A stretch of 10,834 nucleotides of DNA from Dunaliella salina (taxonomy: Eukaryota > Chlorophyta > Chlorophyceae > Chlamydomonadales > Dunaliellaceae): positions 124,467 through 135,300 of the forward strand of contig MU069648.1 of assembly GCA_002284615.2 (NCBI GenBank), in the 5' to 3' direction. The translations under genes were made by a program, and so were the position numbers. The notes beneath the pieces were generated by a model that ran no database searches, was not told the DNA's origin, and saw only the letters and a list, made by a program, of their open reading frames with translations. Positions 6,901-10,834 of the stretch are shown piece by piece. Each line of letters starts with the position of its first letter. Position 1 is the stretch's first letter.

Positions 6901-9799
6901 TCAGTTGCTTTTAAGTTTCGGCATGCATATTGTGTCTCATCTTTTGCAGGCAGGCCTGAATCACATCCATCTGCTGCCCCTGTATGACTTTGGCTCTGTG
7001 CCTGAGCGGGAGGAGGAGCAGCTGAAGGTTGAGGTGAGCCTGCCGTAGCCAAAATCTGCCTATTGTGTGCCTGGAGTTGATAGGTACTCCGTTGAACTAG
7101 AGGGAGGGGAGGAAGGCTGTAAGACTTTGGCTCTGTGCCTGAGCGGGAGGAGGAGCAGCTGAAGGTTGAGGTGAGCCTGCCGTAGCCAAAATCTGCCTAT
7201 TGTGCGCCTGGAGTTGATAGGTACTCTGTTGAATTAGAGTGAGGGGAGGAAGGCTGTAAGACTTCATCTCTGTGCCTGAGCGGGAGGAGGAGCAGCTGAA
7301 GGTTGAGGTGAGCCTGCCGTAGCCAAAATCTGCTTATTGTGTGCCTGGAGTTGATAGGTACTCTGTTGAATTAGAGGGAGGGGAGGAAGGCTGGAAGACT
7401 TTGGCTCTGTGCCTGAGCGGGAGGAGGAGCAGCTGAAGGTTGAGGTGAGCCTGCCGTAGCCAAAATCTGCTCACTGCGAGTCTTTGATAGACATTTTGCT
7501 GACTGAATGGCAACAAGGGAACAACGAGGGGAGGGACTGGATGGCTTTGGTTCTATGCATGAGCATGAGGAGGAGGAATTGAAGGTTGAGGTGATCCTGC
7601 TGCTGCCAAAATCTGCTTACTGCAGTAAGCAGGTCTTTGATAGACAGTTTGCTAACTGAATGACAGCAAAGGTCTTTGATAGGCACGTTTTGCTGAATGA
7701 ATGACAGCCAAGGTCTTTGATAGACAGTTTGCTGACTGAATGACAGCCAAGGTCTTTGATGGACGCGTTTTGCTGACTGAATGACAGCCAAGGTCTTTGA
7801 TAGGCACGTTTTGCTGACTGAATGACAGCCGAGGTCTTTGATAGACAGTTTGCTGGCTGAATGACAGCCAAGGTCTTTGATAGACGCGTTTTGCTGACTG
7901 AATGACAGCCAAGGCCTTTGATAGACAGTTTTCGCTGACTGAATGACAGCCAAGGTCTTTGATAGACACGTTTTGCTGACTGAATGACAGCAAAGGGAGA
8001 GACTGGATGGCTTTGTTTTTGTGCATGAGGAAGAGGAGCGGAAGATATTGGTGAGCTTGCTGCCGCCAAGATCTGCTGGTTGCACACCTGTGATGATCAA
8101 TAATTTGCTCAATAAGAAACAGTTGAGAAAGAAAGAATGAGTTCAGTTCAGTGCCTGAGCGGGAGAAAGAGCAGCTGAAGGTTGGGGTTAGCTTGCTGCT
8201 TCCAAGATCTGCTGAACACCTGTGATTGATATGTTTTTTGCTTTTTGAGAGGGGGGGGGGGGGGGCAAAGACCAGATGACTTTGGCTCTATTCCCAAGCA
8301 GAAGCAGGCAGGCCTGCAGTTGCCAATGTCTGCATGTTCACGGTGAGAAAAGGAGATGCTCTGTTGAATAAGAGTGAGGACTTCAGTATTACGTGACTCT
8401 CGCCACTTTTCAGAGCACGGCAAGAAGCAGCCGAAAGTCAGGGTGCGCTTGGTTCTATACCACTATCTGAAATGCACAGCCTGCATCTGTGTGCGCCTAG
8501 GTCTGTGGTCGTGCTAGATCAGGAGCGCCTGACAAGCGCCTGCGCCTAGGAGCACCTAGAAGTTGAGGGAGGCCGGCTGCTGATCTCAGTACTGGCACAT
8601 TAGGTCAGCAGCTGGGGAGCTGGGGAAAATGGATAACCTGCTGAAGACAGCAGCACGGTGGACAGAAAGGCTCGTTGCTGTATTGATAAGTGACCATGAT
8701 GATGATGATGATGATGATGACGACAAAGATGATGACGATGGTACAAAGGGTTGGTAGATCCCACGTGCACATGCCATGACTGATGTACTTTCACCACCAA
8801 AAAGGTGACACGGGGCATATTTACATGGAAGGGGCCAACCCTATGGCATGATTCACGTTTTCCTGCAGGAGGATTTGAGCCAATACCCTCCGGACAGCGA
8901 CAAGCAGCAAGCAGCGGTGCTTGCTGTCGCGGACCAAGACGGATTCAATTGGGGCTACGATCCAGTGAGTTGCGTTCTTCAGCTAGGAATGCTGATGGAA
9001 ATGGGACAATCCCGCGACGTCGCTAGCTGTGACGAATCAGGATAAATTCAATCGGGGCTGTGTTCCAGTGCTTGGTGTGATCTGCTGTGAATGTGGTGGT
9101 TTGCATACAAAGGTACATTCATGAGTGAAATAGGGACAGCTTTGTGGTGGGACTGGGGATTACACAGGGATGGATATAGGGAGTTCAGGGATCCAGTGTG
9201 TGGCGTCTTTGCTAAGAATGCAGTGTGTTAAAAGGAACCTGTGCTCACCGGCAAGATGTTGACTTTTCGTTTTGCGCTCGTGCTCAACATTGGTTTGGTT
9301 GGGGCTGTGTTTGGTGGGTTGTCGCTTTTATGTGAAGCAATTTCTGTAGAAGATCATGGCTATTATGCAACTGTATTTATGTGCTGTGCGTGCAATCTTG
9401 TGTGAAGTTGTGGCTGGCATGTGCACCTGTATGTAAGCACTTGCTTAAACATGGGAGAAATTGCTAAGAATATGGGATTTGCAGATGGCCTTTCAGGGGT
9501 TGCAGGTAAAACACCTTCACCCAGTGCTGGGGCTGCAGGTAACCTTTACCCAGCGCTTTCTATCAGGTTTTGCTTTGCTATCTTTCAATCTGCATTAGAC
9601 AAGGTTGATTCACTCATCCTTGATCCAATACACAGCATGTAGTTCGCAAGGAGGGCAAGGGGGTCTTTTGCACATTTTCTGCTACCATCAGCAAAAGTCA
9701 TTGAACACAGGCATCACATGGAACGTTGACCTCGTACATGTAGGTTCATTGGGGCGTGCCTGATGGCTCGTATGCAAGCGATCCTGATGGAGCTGCCAG
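765..9799 (+). CDS. PUL1: Limit dextrinase / pullulanase-type starch debranching enzyme, internal part (7 exons, partial gene)
   Basis: Joined exons: 765-924, 2518-2647, 5173-5261, 5996-6122, 6950-7033, 8869-8964, 9744-9799. Each intron begins GT and ends AG, and every junction keeps phase (2, 0, 2, 0, 0, 0, then an open phase-2 end). The 742 bases give about 246 whole codons without a stop. From memory of the family, the product aligns collinearly with cereal limit dextrinase: the end of the N-terminal beta-rich/CBM48 part (WAPTAQ, GVWSVD, DPYARGL), the linker YELHIRDFS, then the start of the GH13 barrel (HIHLLP, FNWGYDP, GSYASDPDG). The family hydrolyses alpha-1,6 branch points of amylopectin and limit dextrins in the plastid. 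The catalytic residues, transit peptide and C-terminus lie outside the window. Plant and algal enzymes have roughly 900 residues, so about a quarter is present. The symbol follows algal usage; plants use LDA or PU1. Isoamylase is unlikely, because YNWGYDP marks pullulanases. Confidence 0.9.
925..1490 (+). repeat. 55-bp array derived from the exon A donor junction
   Basis: After the real donor (GTGAAAGCC at 925), equivalents of the junction lie at about 988, 1043, 1098, 1153, 1208, 1263, 1318, 1424 and 1479. Six consecutive intervals from 988 to 1318 are exactly 55 bases. Each unit carries a version of the exon end (GGCCAGCTGGTGGACATACT.. and TACAAGTTCAG) followed by a donor-like sequence. Some keep a plausible donor (CAG then GTGTAAG at 1098, CAG then GTGGAAG at 1208), one has GC (1153), and others have lost it (ATGAAAG at 1263 and 1424). 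From 1318 the spacing changes to 106 because an extra block (GGGC[A/G]TTGTTAC) is inserted and repeated (about 1330-1387 and 1492-1547). Confidence 0.9.
1491..1920 (+). other. Mid-intron sequence with GT-rich tract
   Basis: This holds the second copy of the GGGCGTTGTTAC block (to about 1547), two short copies of a GAATTTAATG..GAATATC/AAATATC phrase (about 1558 and 1606), and a G/T-rich low-complexity tract at 1636-1680. A possible very decayed donor copy (GGTGGACTTTTA..GTGAAAGC) sits near 1703-1727. No exon is recognised. Confidence 0.5.
1921..2263 (+). repeat. 43-bp array derived from the exon B acceptor region
   Basis: Units begin at 1921, 1964, 2007, 2049, 2092, 2135, 2178 and 2221, almost exactly 43 bases apart. 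The consensus is CTTGCATGTCTTTGGTTGTT then CTGGTCGGCATCGTTTC and ATAGCA. The same phrase ends in GGCAG just before real exon B (about 2490-2517). The seven units from 1921 to 2220 all read GGCAT or AGCAT where the real site has GGCAG, so they lack the acceptor AG. The eighth, at 2221, ends GGCAG and is joined to exon-like sequence. The unit is T/G-rich like a polypyrimidine tract. Confidence 0.92.
2251..2450 (+). repeat. Two decoy copies of the start of exon B
   Basis: Exon-like copies start after GGCAG at 2251 and 2392; the real one starts at 2518. The first reads LKVWCSWLLRHEVI then a stop (TAA). The second reads LEVWCPWTLCHEVSEVTDP then diverges at SA where the real exon has YARG. Both keep an AG acceptor and a T/G-rich tract, so they are possible cryptic acceptors. 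Spacing is 141 and 126 bases. Confidence 0.88.
2518..2647 (+). CDS. PUL1: Exon B of limit dextrinase gene (KVWCPWT to LEHESL)
   Basis: The acceptor AG is at 2516-2517. The first G completes an Arg codon from exon A, followed by LKVWCPWTLRYEISEV, DPYARGLSANGERVW and VVPTDLEHESL. Joined to exon A, the spacing from YY to the conserved P and on to DPY equals that of barley limit dextrinase (YEVDVYHP ... DPYTRSLSANG), so both the start and the phase are well supported. The donor GTGGGT at 2648 leaves phase 0, and the next exon supplies VPQGW, matching the family's LKPASW spacing. Two decoy starts precede it (2251, 2392) and two decayed ends follow it (to 2763 and 3138). The donor at 2648 is weaker than the GTAAGT in the last decoy, but only this copy carries the full exon. 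Confidence 0.9.
2698..2763 (+). repeat. Decoy copy of the end of exon B, still open in frame
   Basis: These 66 bases match 2582-2647 with no gaps and about seven differences, at an offset of 116. The frame is still open and reads RGLPANGERVRVVPTDLEHECL, followed by GTGGGT as at the true donor. Protein changes are S to P, W to R and S to C. There is no AG acceptor in a useful place just before it, so it is likely silent. Confidence 0.9.
2795..3084 (+). repeat. 58-bp tandem array, five units
   Basis: Units start at 2795, 2853, 2911, 2969 and 3027, exactly 58 bases apart. The consensus opens GCAAATTTGTGGTGAGCA, then AAAATGGATCAAGCGTAGAA and CTGTTGTGTCATGCAAAG. Copies differ by only a few bases. 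Each contains TGGTGAGC, a good donor-like string. I could not trace the unit to any exon edge in this window. It sits between the second and third copies of the exon B end. Confidence 0.95.
3106..3144 (+). repeat. Third, decayed copy of the end of exon B with a consensus GTAAGT
   Basis: The sequence reads ACCTGGAGCACGAGAGTCTA in the frame DLEHESL, directly followed by GTAAGT at 3139-3144. Only this short end of the exon is preserved. The donor is closer to consensus than the real one (GTGGGT at 2648). Confidence 0.8.
3371..3511 (+). repeat. 40-bp direct repeat around a 13-14-bp GACAGACGGTAAAT array
   Basis: A 40-base sequence (GCAGATTTACACGCAGTCAC then AAAGCATCGGGCTCAGACAG) at 3371-3410 recurs at 3472-3511 with one change. 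Between them lie about five imperfect units of GACAGACGGTAAAT, some shortened to GACGGTAAAT. This is a nested tandem repeat with no coding meaning. Confidence 0.9.
3512..3720 (+). other. Intron sequence with a scattered CAGTGACGC/TAGTGACGC phrase
   Basis: A short phrase close to TAAGTGACGC, TAGTGACGC and CAGTGACGC appears at about 3563, 3591 and 3622, suggesting an old tandem unit near 30 bases. Nothing else is recognised. Confidence 0.45.
3721..3790 (+). repeat. Distal decoy of the exon C acceptor
   Basis: GATGCCAACAG then GTGCTGCAAGGCTGGCAGCA resembles the real exon C junction at 5172/5173. The AG is at 3759-3760. Downstream it reads VLQGWQHHPF and stays open for about 22 codons before a TGA. 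It lies 1.4 kb upstream of the real exon, separated by an AT-rich island and the 109-bp array. It is preceded by the same AAGCAT..TGATGCTG phrase as the array units. Confidence 0.82.
3791..4480. other. AT-rich island inside intron, possible old insertion
   Basis: Base composition shifts to clearly AT-rich, with runs of A and T and none of the GT-rich or exon-derived repeats seen elsewhere. It includes a short hairpin (AGGTCAA, AAA, TTGACCT at 4069-4085). CAGAGGTGGCC near 3800 and CAGAAGTGGCC near 4297 are loosely similar in direct orientation. No transposase, clean terminal repeats or target-site duplication could be made out. A + strand frame (4123-4713) is open here but its second half is the 109-bp repeat, so I do not call a gene. 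It splits the distal exon C decoy from the array. Confidence 0.5.
4481..5161 (+). repeat. 109-bp array derived from the exon C acceptor and start
   Basis: The phrase GATGCCAACA occurs at 4515, 4624, 4733, 4842 (GACGCCAACA) and 4951, exactly 109 bases apart, then at 5056 (GATACCAACA) and 5162 at the real exon. Each unit then carries a relic of exon C (GCCGCAAGGCCGGCACGAGC, then CATCCTCAATACAATGCC against CACCCTATCCCCAGCTTC). In the first five units the junction reads AACATTGCC instead of AACAGGTGCC, so the AG is gone. The unit nearest the exon keeps AACAG (AG 5065-5066) but has TAG in place of TGG five codons in. Confidence 0.93.
5173..5261 (+). CDS. PUL1: Exon C of limit dextrinase gene (VPQGW to YELHIRDF)
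   Basis: The acceptor AG is at 5171-5172 and the donor GTGAGA at 5262. It reads VPQGWHEHPIPSFKQW then TDISLYELHIRDF, and ends with AG, which exon D completes to Ser. D-I-S/T-x-YELHIRDFS is the strongly conserved start of the catalytic barrel part in plant and algal limit dextrinases, and the number of residues from VPQGW to YELHI matches barley. Unlike the upstream copies, this one has the intact TGG after GGC; the nearest decoy (5067) has TAG there. No copies of its 3' end are seen in the following intron. Confidence 0.93.
5262..5736 (+). other. Intron 5' half with no recognised feature
   Basis: This is ordinary intron sequence after the GTGAGA donor. No repeats of the exon C end and no open frame resembling the protein were found. 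Confidence 0.55.
5737..5832 (+). repeat. Imperfect TTGCC/TTGCA pentanucleotide microsatellite
   Basis: About 18 units of CCTTG, CTTTG and CATTG follow one another. It is C/T-rich on the + strand and lies just upstream of the ghost of exon D, so it may be an expanded polypyrimidine tract. Confidence 0.9.
5841..5943 (+). repeat. Ghost copy of most of exon D
   Basis: Several blocks match exon D in order: CTGATGAGCGTGTGCCCCCT against CTGACGAGAGTGTGCCCTCT, then GGCCCAGGGCACGTAAAGCA and GGGCAAAGGTGGCAAAG against GACCCAGAGCGTGTGAAGCA and AGGCAACGGAGGCAAAG. The middle is diverged, with indels and stops. No AG precedes the start (ACGACG where the real site has TCGCAG). It lies about 155 bases upstream of the real exon. 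Confidence 0.82.
5996..6122 (+). CDS. PUL1: Exon D of limit dextrinase gene (RGKYLAF region)
   Basis: The acceptor AG is at 5994-5995 after a pyrimidine-rich stretch, and the donor GTGCGC at 6123 is a weak match to consensus. The leading C completes Ser (AG+C), giving RDFS. The exon then reads IADESVPSHLRGKYLAF, DPERVKQGNGGKES and NGLAHLAKLRE. RGKYLAF corresponds to the RGGF/RGGYLAF stretch of plant enzymes, and HLAKLRE leads in phase 0 into AGLNHIHLLP of exon E, as HLRKLSDAGLTHVHLLP does in barley. The stretch after AFDPE is somewhat longer than in barley and rich in K, G and N, so probably a surface loop. A decayed ghost of most of this exon lies just upstream (5841-5943). Confidence 0.9.
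6123..6640 (+). other. Intron sequence with no recognised feature
   Basis: After the weak GTGCGC donor there is no array and no recognisable exon copy. A phrase GGAGGAGCAG near 6438 resembles the end of exon E but is too short to trust. Confidence 0.5.
6641..6949 (+). repeat. Decoy copies of exon E with AG acceptors
   Basis: Around 6665 a fragment reads CCTGTATGACTTCGTTCAGT, like the middle of exon E. A second copy starts after CACACAG at 6721 and reads AGMNHFHLLPLCG then a stop. A third starts after CGCACAG at 6817 and reads AGPFQNHIHLLPMYNFGSV then PKGK and a TAG; it carries an in-frame six-base insertion. Each is preceded by a related leader (GTTTCGGCATGCA, CTTTGTGCATGCA, CTTTCGGCGTGCA). 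The third is nearly a full exon broken only by the stop. Confidence 0.9.
6950..7033 (+). CDS. PUL1: Exon E of limit dextrinase gene (AGLNHIHLLP)
   Basis: The acceptor TTTTGCAG ends at 6949 and the donor GTGAGC starts at 7034. Its 28 codons, phase 0 at both ends, read AGLNHIHLLPLYDFGSV then PEREEEQLKVE. HIHLLP equals the HVHLLP barrel strand of limit dextrinases, and the acidic PEREEEQ tail is a loop leading to the PPDSDKQQAA segment in exon F. Two upstream copies with AG acceptors (6721, 6817) and a fragment near 6665 carry stops or losses. The last 48 bases plus donor recur three times downstream at 137-bp spacing, two of them with no change. Use of a later donor would read GTGAGCCTGCCGTAG, an in-frame stop, so 7033 is the productive end. 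Confidence 0.92.
7034..7590 (+). repeat. 137-bp tandem copies of the end and donor of exon E
   Basis: The donor GTGAGC occurs at 7034 (real), 7171, 7308 and 7445, exactly 137 bases apart, and a variant GTGATC lies at 7591. The 48 bases before the donor are unchanged in the copies at 7123-7170 and 7397-7444, and have three changes in the copy ending at 7307. The intronic part of the unit (GCCTGCCGTAGCCAAAATCT and GGAGTTGATAGGTACTC) is also nearly identical. The near identity implies very recent expansion or ongoing homogenisation. Confidence 0.95.
7479..7995 (+). repeat. 39/41-bp nested array (GGTCTTTGATAGACA)
   Basis: GGTCTTTGAT occurs at 7632, 7671, 7712, 7751, 7792, 7833, 7872, 7913 (one change) and 7954, at intervals of 39 or 41 bases, with an early relative at about 7479. 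The unit ends TTTTGCTGACTGAATGACAG. It resembles the GTTGATAGGTACTCTGTTGA segment within the 137-bp unit, so the array probably arose by expansion of that inner piece. The 39/41 difference is presence or absence of two bases (CG or similar) in GACACG/GACA. An open minus-strand frame here is a by-product of repetition. Confidence 0.93.
7996..8455 (+). repeat. Further decayed copies of the exon E end unit, with a poly(G) tract
   Basis: Copies resembling the exon E end lie at about 7997-8051 (GACTGGATGGCTTTG ... ATTG then GTGAGC), 8148-8187 (GTGCCTGAGCGGGAGAAAGA ... GGTTGGG then GTTAGC), 8276-8315 (GATGACTTTGGCTCTATTCC) and 8416-8451 (CACGGCAAGAAGCAGCCGAA ... GGGTGCGC). Fifteen G in a row lie at 8251-8265. 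Divergence increases with distance from the real exon, except that the 41-bp array interrupts the order. Confidence 0.8.
8456..8868 (+). other. Intron 3' part with a (GAT)n microsatellite
   Basis: Apart from a short doubled CGCCTAGG phrase (8496 and 8542), the clear feature is a GAT repeat at about 8697-8747, first perfect and then interrupted by GAC and AAA. Open minus-strand frames with His or Ser runs here only reflect this triplet repeat. No copies of the start of exon F were recognised. Confidence 0.7.
8869..8964 (+). CDS. PUL1: Exon F of limit dextrinase gene (FNWGYDP signature)
   Basis: The acceptor CCTGCAG ends at 8868 and the consensus-like donor GTGAGT starts at 8965. Its 32 codons in phase 0 read EDLSQYPPDSDKQQAAV then LAVADQDGFNWGYDP. 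PPDSDKQQAAV matches the PPGSDMQQAAV block of barley, and FNWGYDP is the pullulanase-type YNWGYDP motif with Phe for the first Tyr, which lines the active-site cleft in the family. It joins exon G in frame as YDP-VHWGVP. Ghosts of its 3' end and donor appear three times in the next intron. No copies of its 5' end were recognised upstream. Confidence 0.94.
9027..9335 (+). repeat. Three ghost copies of the end of exon F and its donor
   Basis: Near 9027-9080, CAGGATAAATTCAATCGGGG then CTGTGTTCCAGTGCTTGGTG resembles the exon end GACGGATTCAATTGGGGCTA with CGATCCAGTGAGTTGCG. Near 9155-9230, GATCCAGTGTGTGGCGTCTT and TGCTAAGAATG match the junction and the following intron TTGCGTTCTTCAGCTAGGAATG. Near 9285-9335, TTGGTTTGGTTGGGGCTGTG then TTTGGTGGGTTGTCG is the weakest copy. 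Spacing is roughly 100-130 bases. Confidence 0.72.
9336..9743 (+). other. Intron 3' part with a 33-bp doublet holding AG-GTAA motifs
   Basis: Two 33-base copies begin at 9496 and 9529 (GGGGTTGCAGGTAAAACACC and GGGGCTGCAGGTAACCTTTA, each followed by CCCAG[T/C]GCT). Each contains TGCAG directly followed by GTAA. No exon is needed here for the protein, since exons F and G join without a gap. Confidence 0.6.
9744..9799 (+). CDS. PUL1: Exon G of limit dextrinase gene (GSYASDPDG)
   Basis: The acceptor ATGTAG ends at 9743 and the donor GTAAGA starts at 9800. It reads VHWGVPDGSYASDPDGAA and ends with AG of a split codon, probably Arg. This matches VLWGVPKGSYASDPDG with SR following in barley limit dextrinase. 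The next family segment (EYRQMVQALN type) was not found in 9800-10834, so the next exon is beyond the window. At 56 bases this is the shortest exon. No clear duplicated copies of it were found on either side. Confidence 0.92.
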
Positions 9800-10030
9800 G
9801 TAAGAAGAAAATGGATTGCACCACATAAGAAAAGCGTCCTTTTTGTTTAATAAAGATTTTTTTTACTTATTTGGTTTTGTGGTTAGGGGGGGGGGGTGCA
9901 GGAGCAGGGCATGTCAGTAGGTTGCCGGTTAAGCTCTGTGGGCCTGTGCCTTAAATAAGTGACTTTTGTGGGGAAGGCTGCACGAGCAAGAGCAGCCAAG
10001 GCAAGCTATGATAGTAGAATTGCTCCAGGC
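9800..10030 (+). other. Start of the last intron, low-complexity tracts
   Basis: After the GTAAGA donor there is a T-rich tract (about 9857-9876) and eleven G at 9886-9896. No copies of exon G and no next exon were recognised. Confidence 0.55.
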
Positions 10031-10283
10031 AATCTTACTGCCGATTTACCATTCTGCTGCAATGCAACCCTTTCTTGAGCCTCTCACAAAGCAATTTGAG
10101 GGATGATAAGTGGAAGAAGGCAAAATTTTTCTTCAACCCTTGCAAGCTGCCATGGATTTTCATCATCTCCCTATCCTTGGCCGCCCAATCCAAGGTCTTC
10201 AAGTGGCCCAGAGGGCAGTGTATTTTGAAGGCTTTCCAAAAGTTGGCATGCCCTCTGACAGAAGGCACCTTGCAAGAGTGATG
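10031..10283. other. Unassigned stretch with an open frame on both strands
   Basis: The sequence lacks tandem repeats and is open on the minus strand (86 codons, 10295-10035) and on the + strand (10075-10281). The minus frame includes HCPLGHLKTLDWAAKDREMM and FFHLSSLKLLCERLKKG. I recognise no family. It could be a fragment of a mobile element or chance; codon evidence is lacking. Confidence 0.3.
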
Positions 10284-10505
10284 GTGCCCACGCATGTCAT
10301 GTGCCCAAGCATGTCATGTGCCTTACCCATTGACATAAGGTGCCTTACCCATTGACATAAGGTGCCCAAGCATGTCAGTGCCCAAGCATGTCATGTGCCT
10401 TACCCATTGACATAAGGTGCCCAAGCATGTCATGTGCCCAAGCATGTCATGTGCCTTACCCATTGACATAAGGTGCCCAAGCATGTCATGTGCCGTACCC
10501 ATAGC
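10284..10505 (+). repeat. Bipartite tandem array of 17- and 22-bp modules
   Basis: Two modules alternate irregularly: GTGCCCAAGCATGTCAT (sometimes doubled) and GTGCCTTACCCATTGACATA with AG. About ten modules are present, for example two of the second in a row near 10318-10361. The varied order suggests unequal exchange among modules that share the GTGCC start. Confidence 0.9.
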
Positions 10506-10743
10506 CAGGTCCATGGCATCCATTGCTTGCTTCTTTTGATCCATTACAAACGTTGGTTGCATCCACCGATCCATTGCACCCGCTGTTCCCATTCTTTGAT
10601 CATCATTAATTGATGGCACCCTTTGATGGATTGCTTCCATCCGTTCTTTGCATCAGACCTAGCCTGACCACTGGCAGTCAGTAGGCAGGCAGGGGCCAAC
10701 TGCCAGCATCGGGTACATGTCTTGTATGGTATTTATAATAGCC

Positions 10744-10745
<2 letters not shown>
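10506..10745 (+). other. Intron sequence rich in GATCCATT/GATGG phrases
   Basis: Short phrases such as GATCCATTAC, GATCCATTGC, CATCCATTGC and GATGGATTGC recur between 10515 and 10645 with no fixed period. No exon or gene is recognised. Confidence 0.5.

Positions 10746-10834
<89 letters not shown>
10746..10834. repeat. (GT)n microsatellite at the right end
   Basis: About 44 perfect GT units run to the last base. Its complement is the same motif as the (CA)n at the left end. The tract is open-ended, so its length is unknown. Confidence 0.99.

Noticed and set aside
7471..8112. A 213-codon minus-strand frame with a repeating peptide
   Set aside because: The repeat peptide is the translation of the 39/41-bp array, which is open in more than one frame on that strand. 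No start context or flanking gene signals were seen.
8586..8818. Minus-strand frames with runs of His or Ser
   Set aside because: The runs come from the GAT microsatellite in different frames.

Overview
This window is nuclear DNA from a eukaryote, most likely a green alga. It carries the middle part of one intron-rich gene on the + strand and nothing else that I can support as a gene. Seven short exons (765-924, 2518-2647, 5173-5261, 5996-6122, 6950-7033, 8869-8964, 9744-9799) join with matching phases into about 246 uninterrupted codons. The joined reading frame follows plant and algal limit dextrinase (pullulanase-type starch debranching enzyme, GH13, plastid) without gaps. Landmarks in order are WAPTAQ, the DPYARGLSANG block, DISLYELHIRDFS, RGKYLAF, HIHLLP, FNWGYDP (the pullulanase YNWGYDP signature) and GSYASDPDG. 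The gene enters from the left through an upstream intron and leaves to the right through an intron with no acceptor exon before the window ends. The catalytic Asp and Glu regions therefore lie outside.

Organism: spliceosomal GT-AG introns, many short exons, moderate GC, GT-rich and repeat-rich introns, and a plant/algal-type limit dextrinase suggest a chlorophyte, perhaps a chlamydomonadalean with moderate GC such as Dunaliella. The genus is only a guess. The window runs from a (CA)n tract to a (GT)n tract, both touching the ends, so it may be a contig bounded by microsatellites.

Layout: 1-764 upstream intron with two decoy copies of the start of exon A; 765-924 exon A; 925-2517 intron with a 55-bp array made from the exon A donor, then a 43-bp array made from the exon B acceptor; 2518-2647 exon B; 2648-5172 intron with two decayed copies of the exon B end, a 58-bp array, an AT-rich island and a 109-bp array made from the exon C acceptor; 5173-5261 exon C; 5262-5995 intron with a CCTTG-type microsatellite and a ghost of exon D; 5996-6122 exon D; 6123-6949 intron with decoys of exon E; 6950-7033 exon E; 7034-8868 intron with 137-bp copies of the exon E end and a nested 39/41-bp array; 8869-8964 exon F; 8965-9743 intron with ghosts of the exon F end; 9744-9799 exon G; 9800-10834 intron with other repeats and the closing (GT)n.

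The striking feature is that most introns are built largely from tandem, decaying copies of the edges of their own flanking exons, each spanning a splice junction. Repeats derived from an acceptor sit upstream of that exon, and repeats derived from a donor sit downstream. In the two long acceptor-derived arrays the array units have lost the AG, while the lone copies nearest the real exon keep it. This looks like intron growth by repeated local duplication of exon-intron junctions, and it gives the gene a dense field of decoy splice sites.
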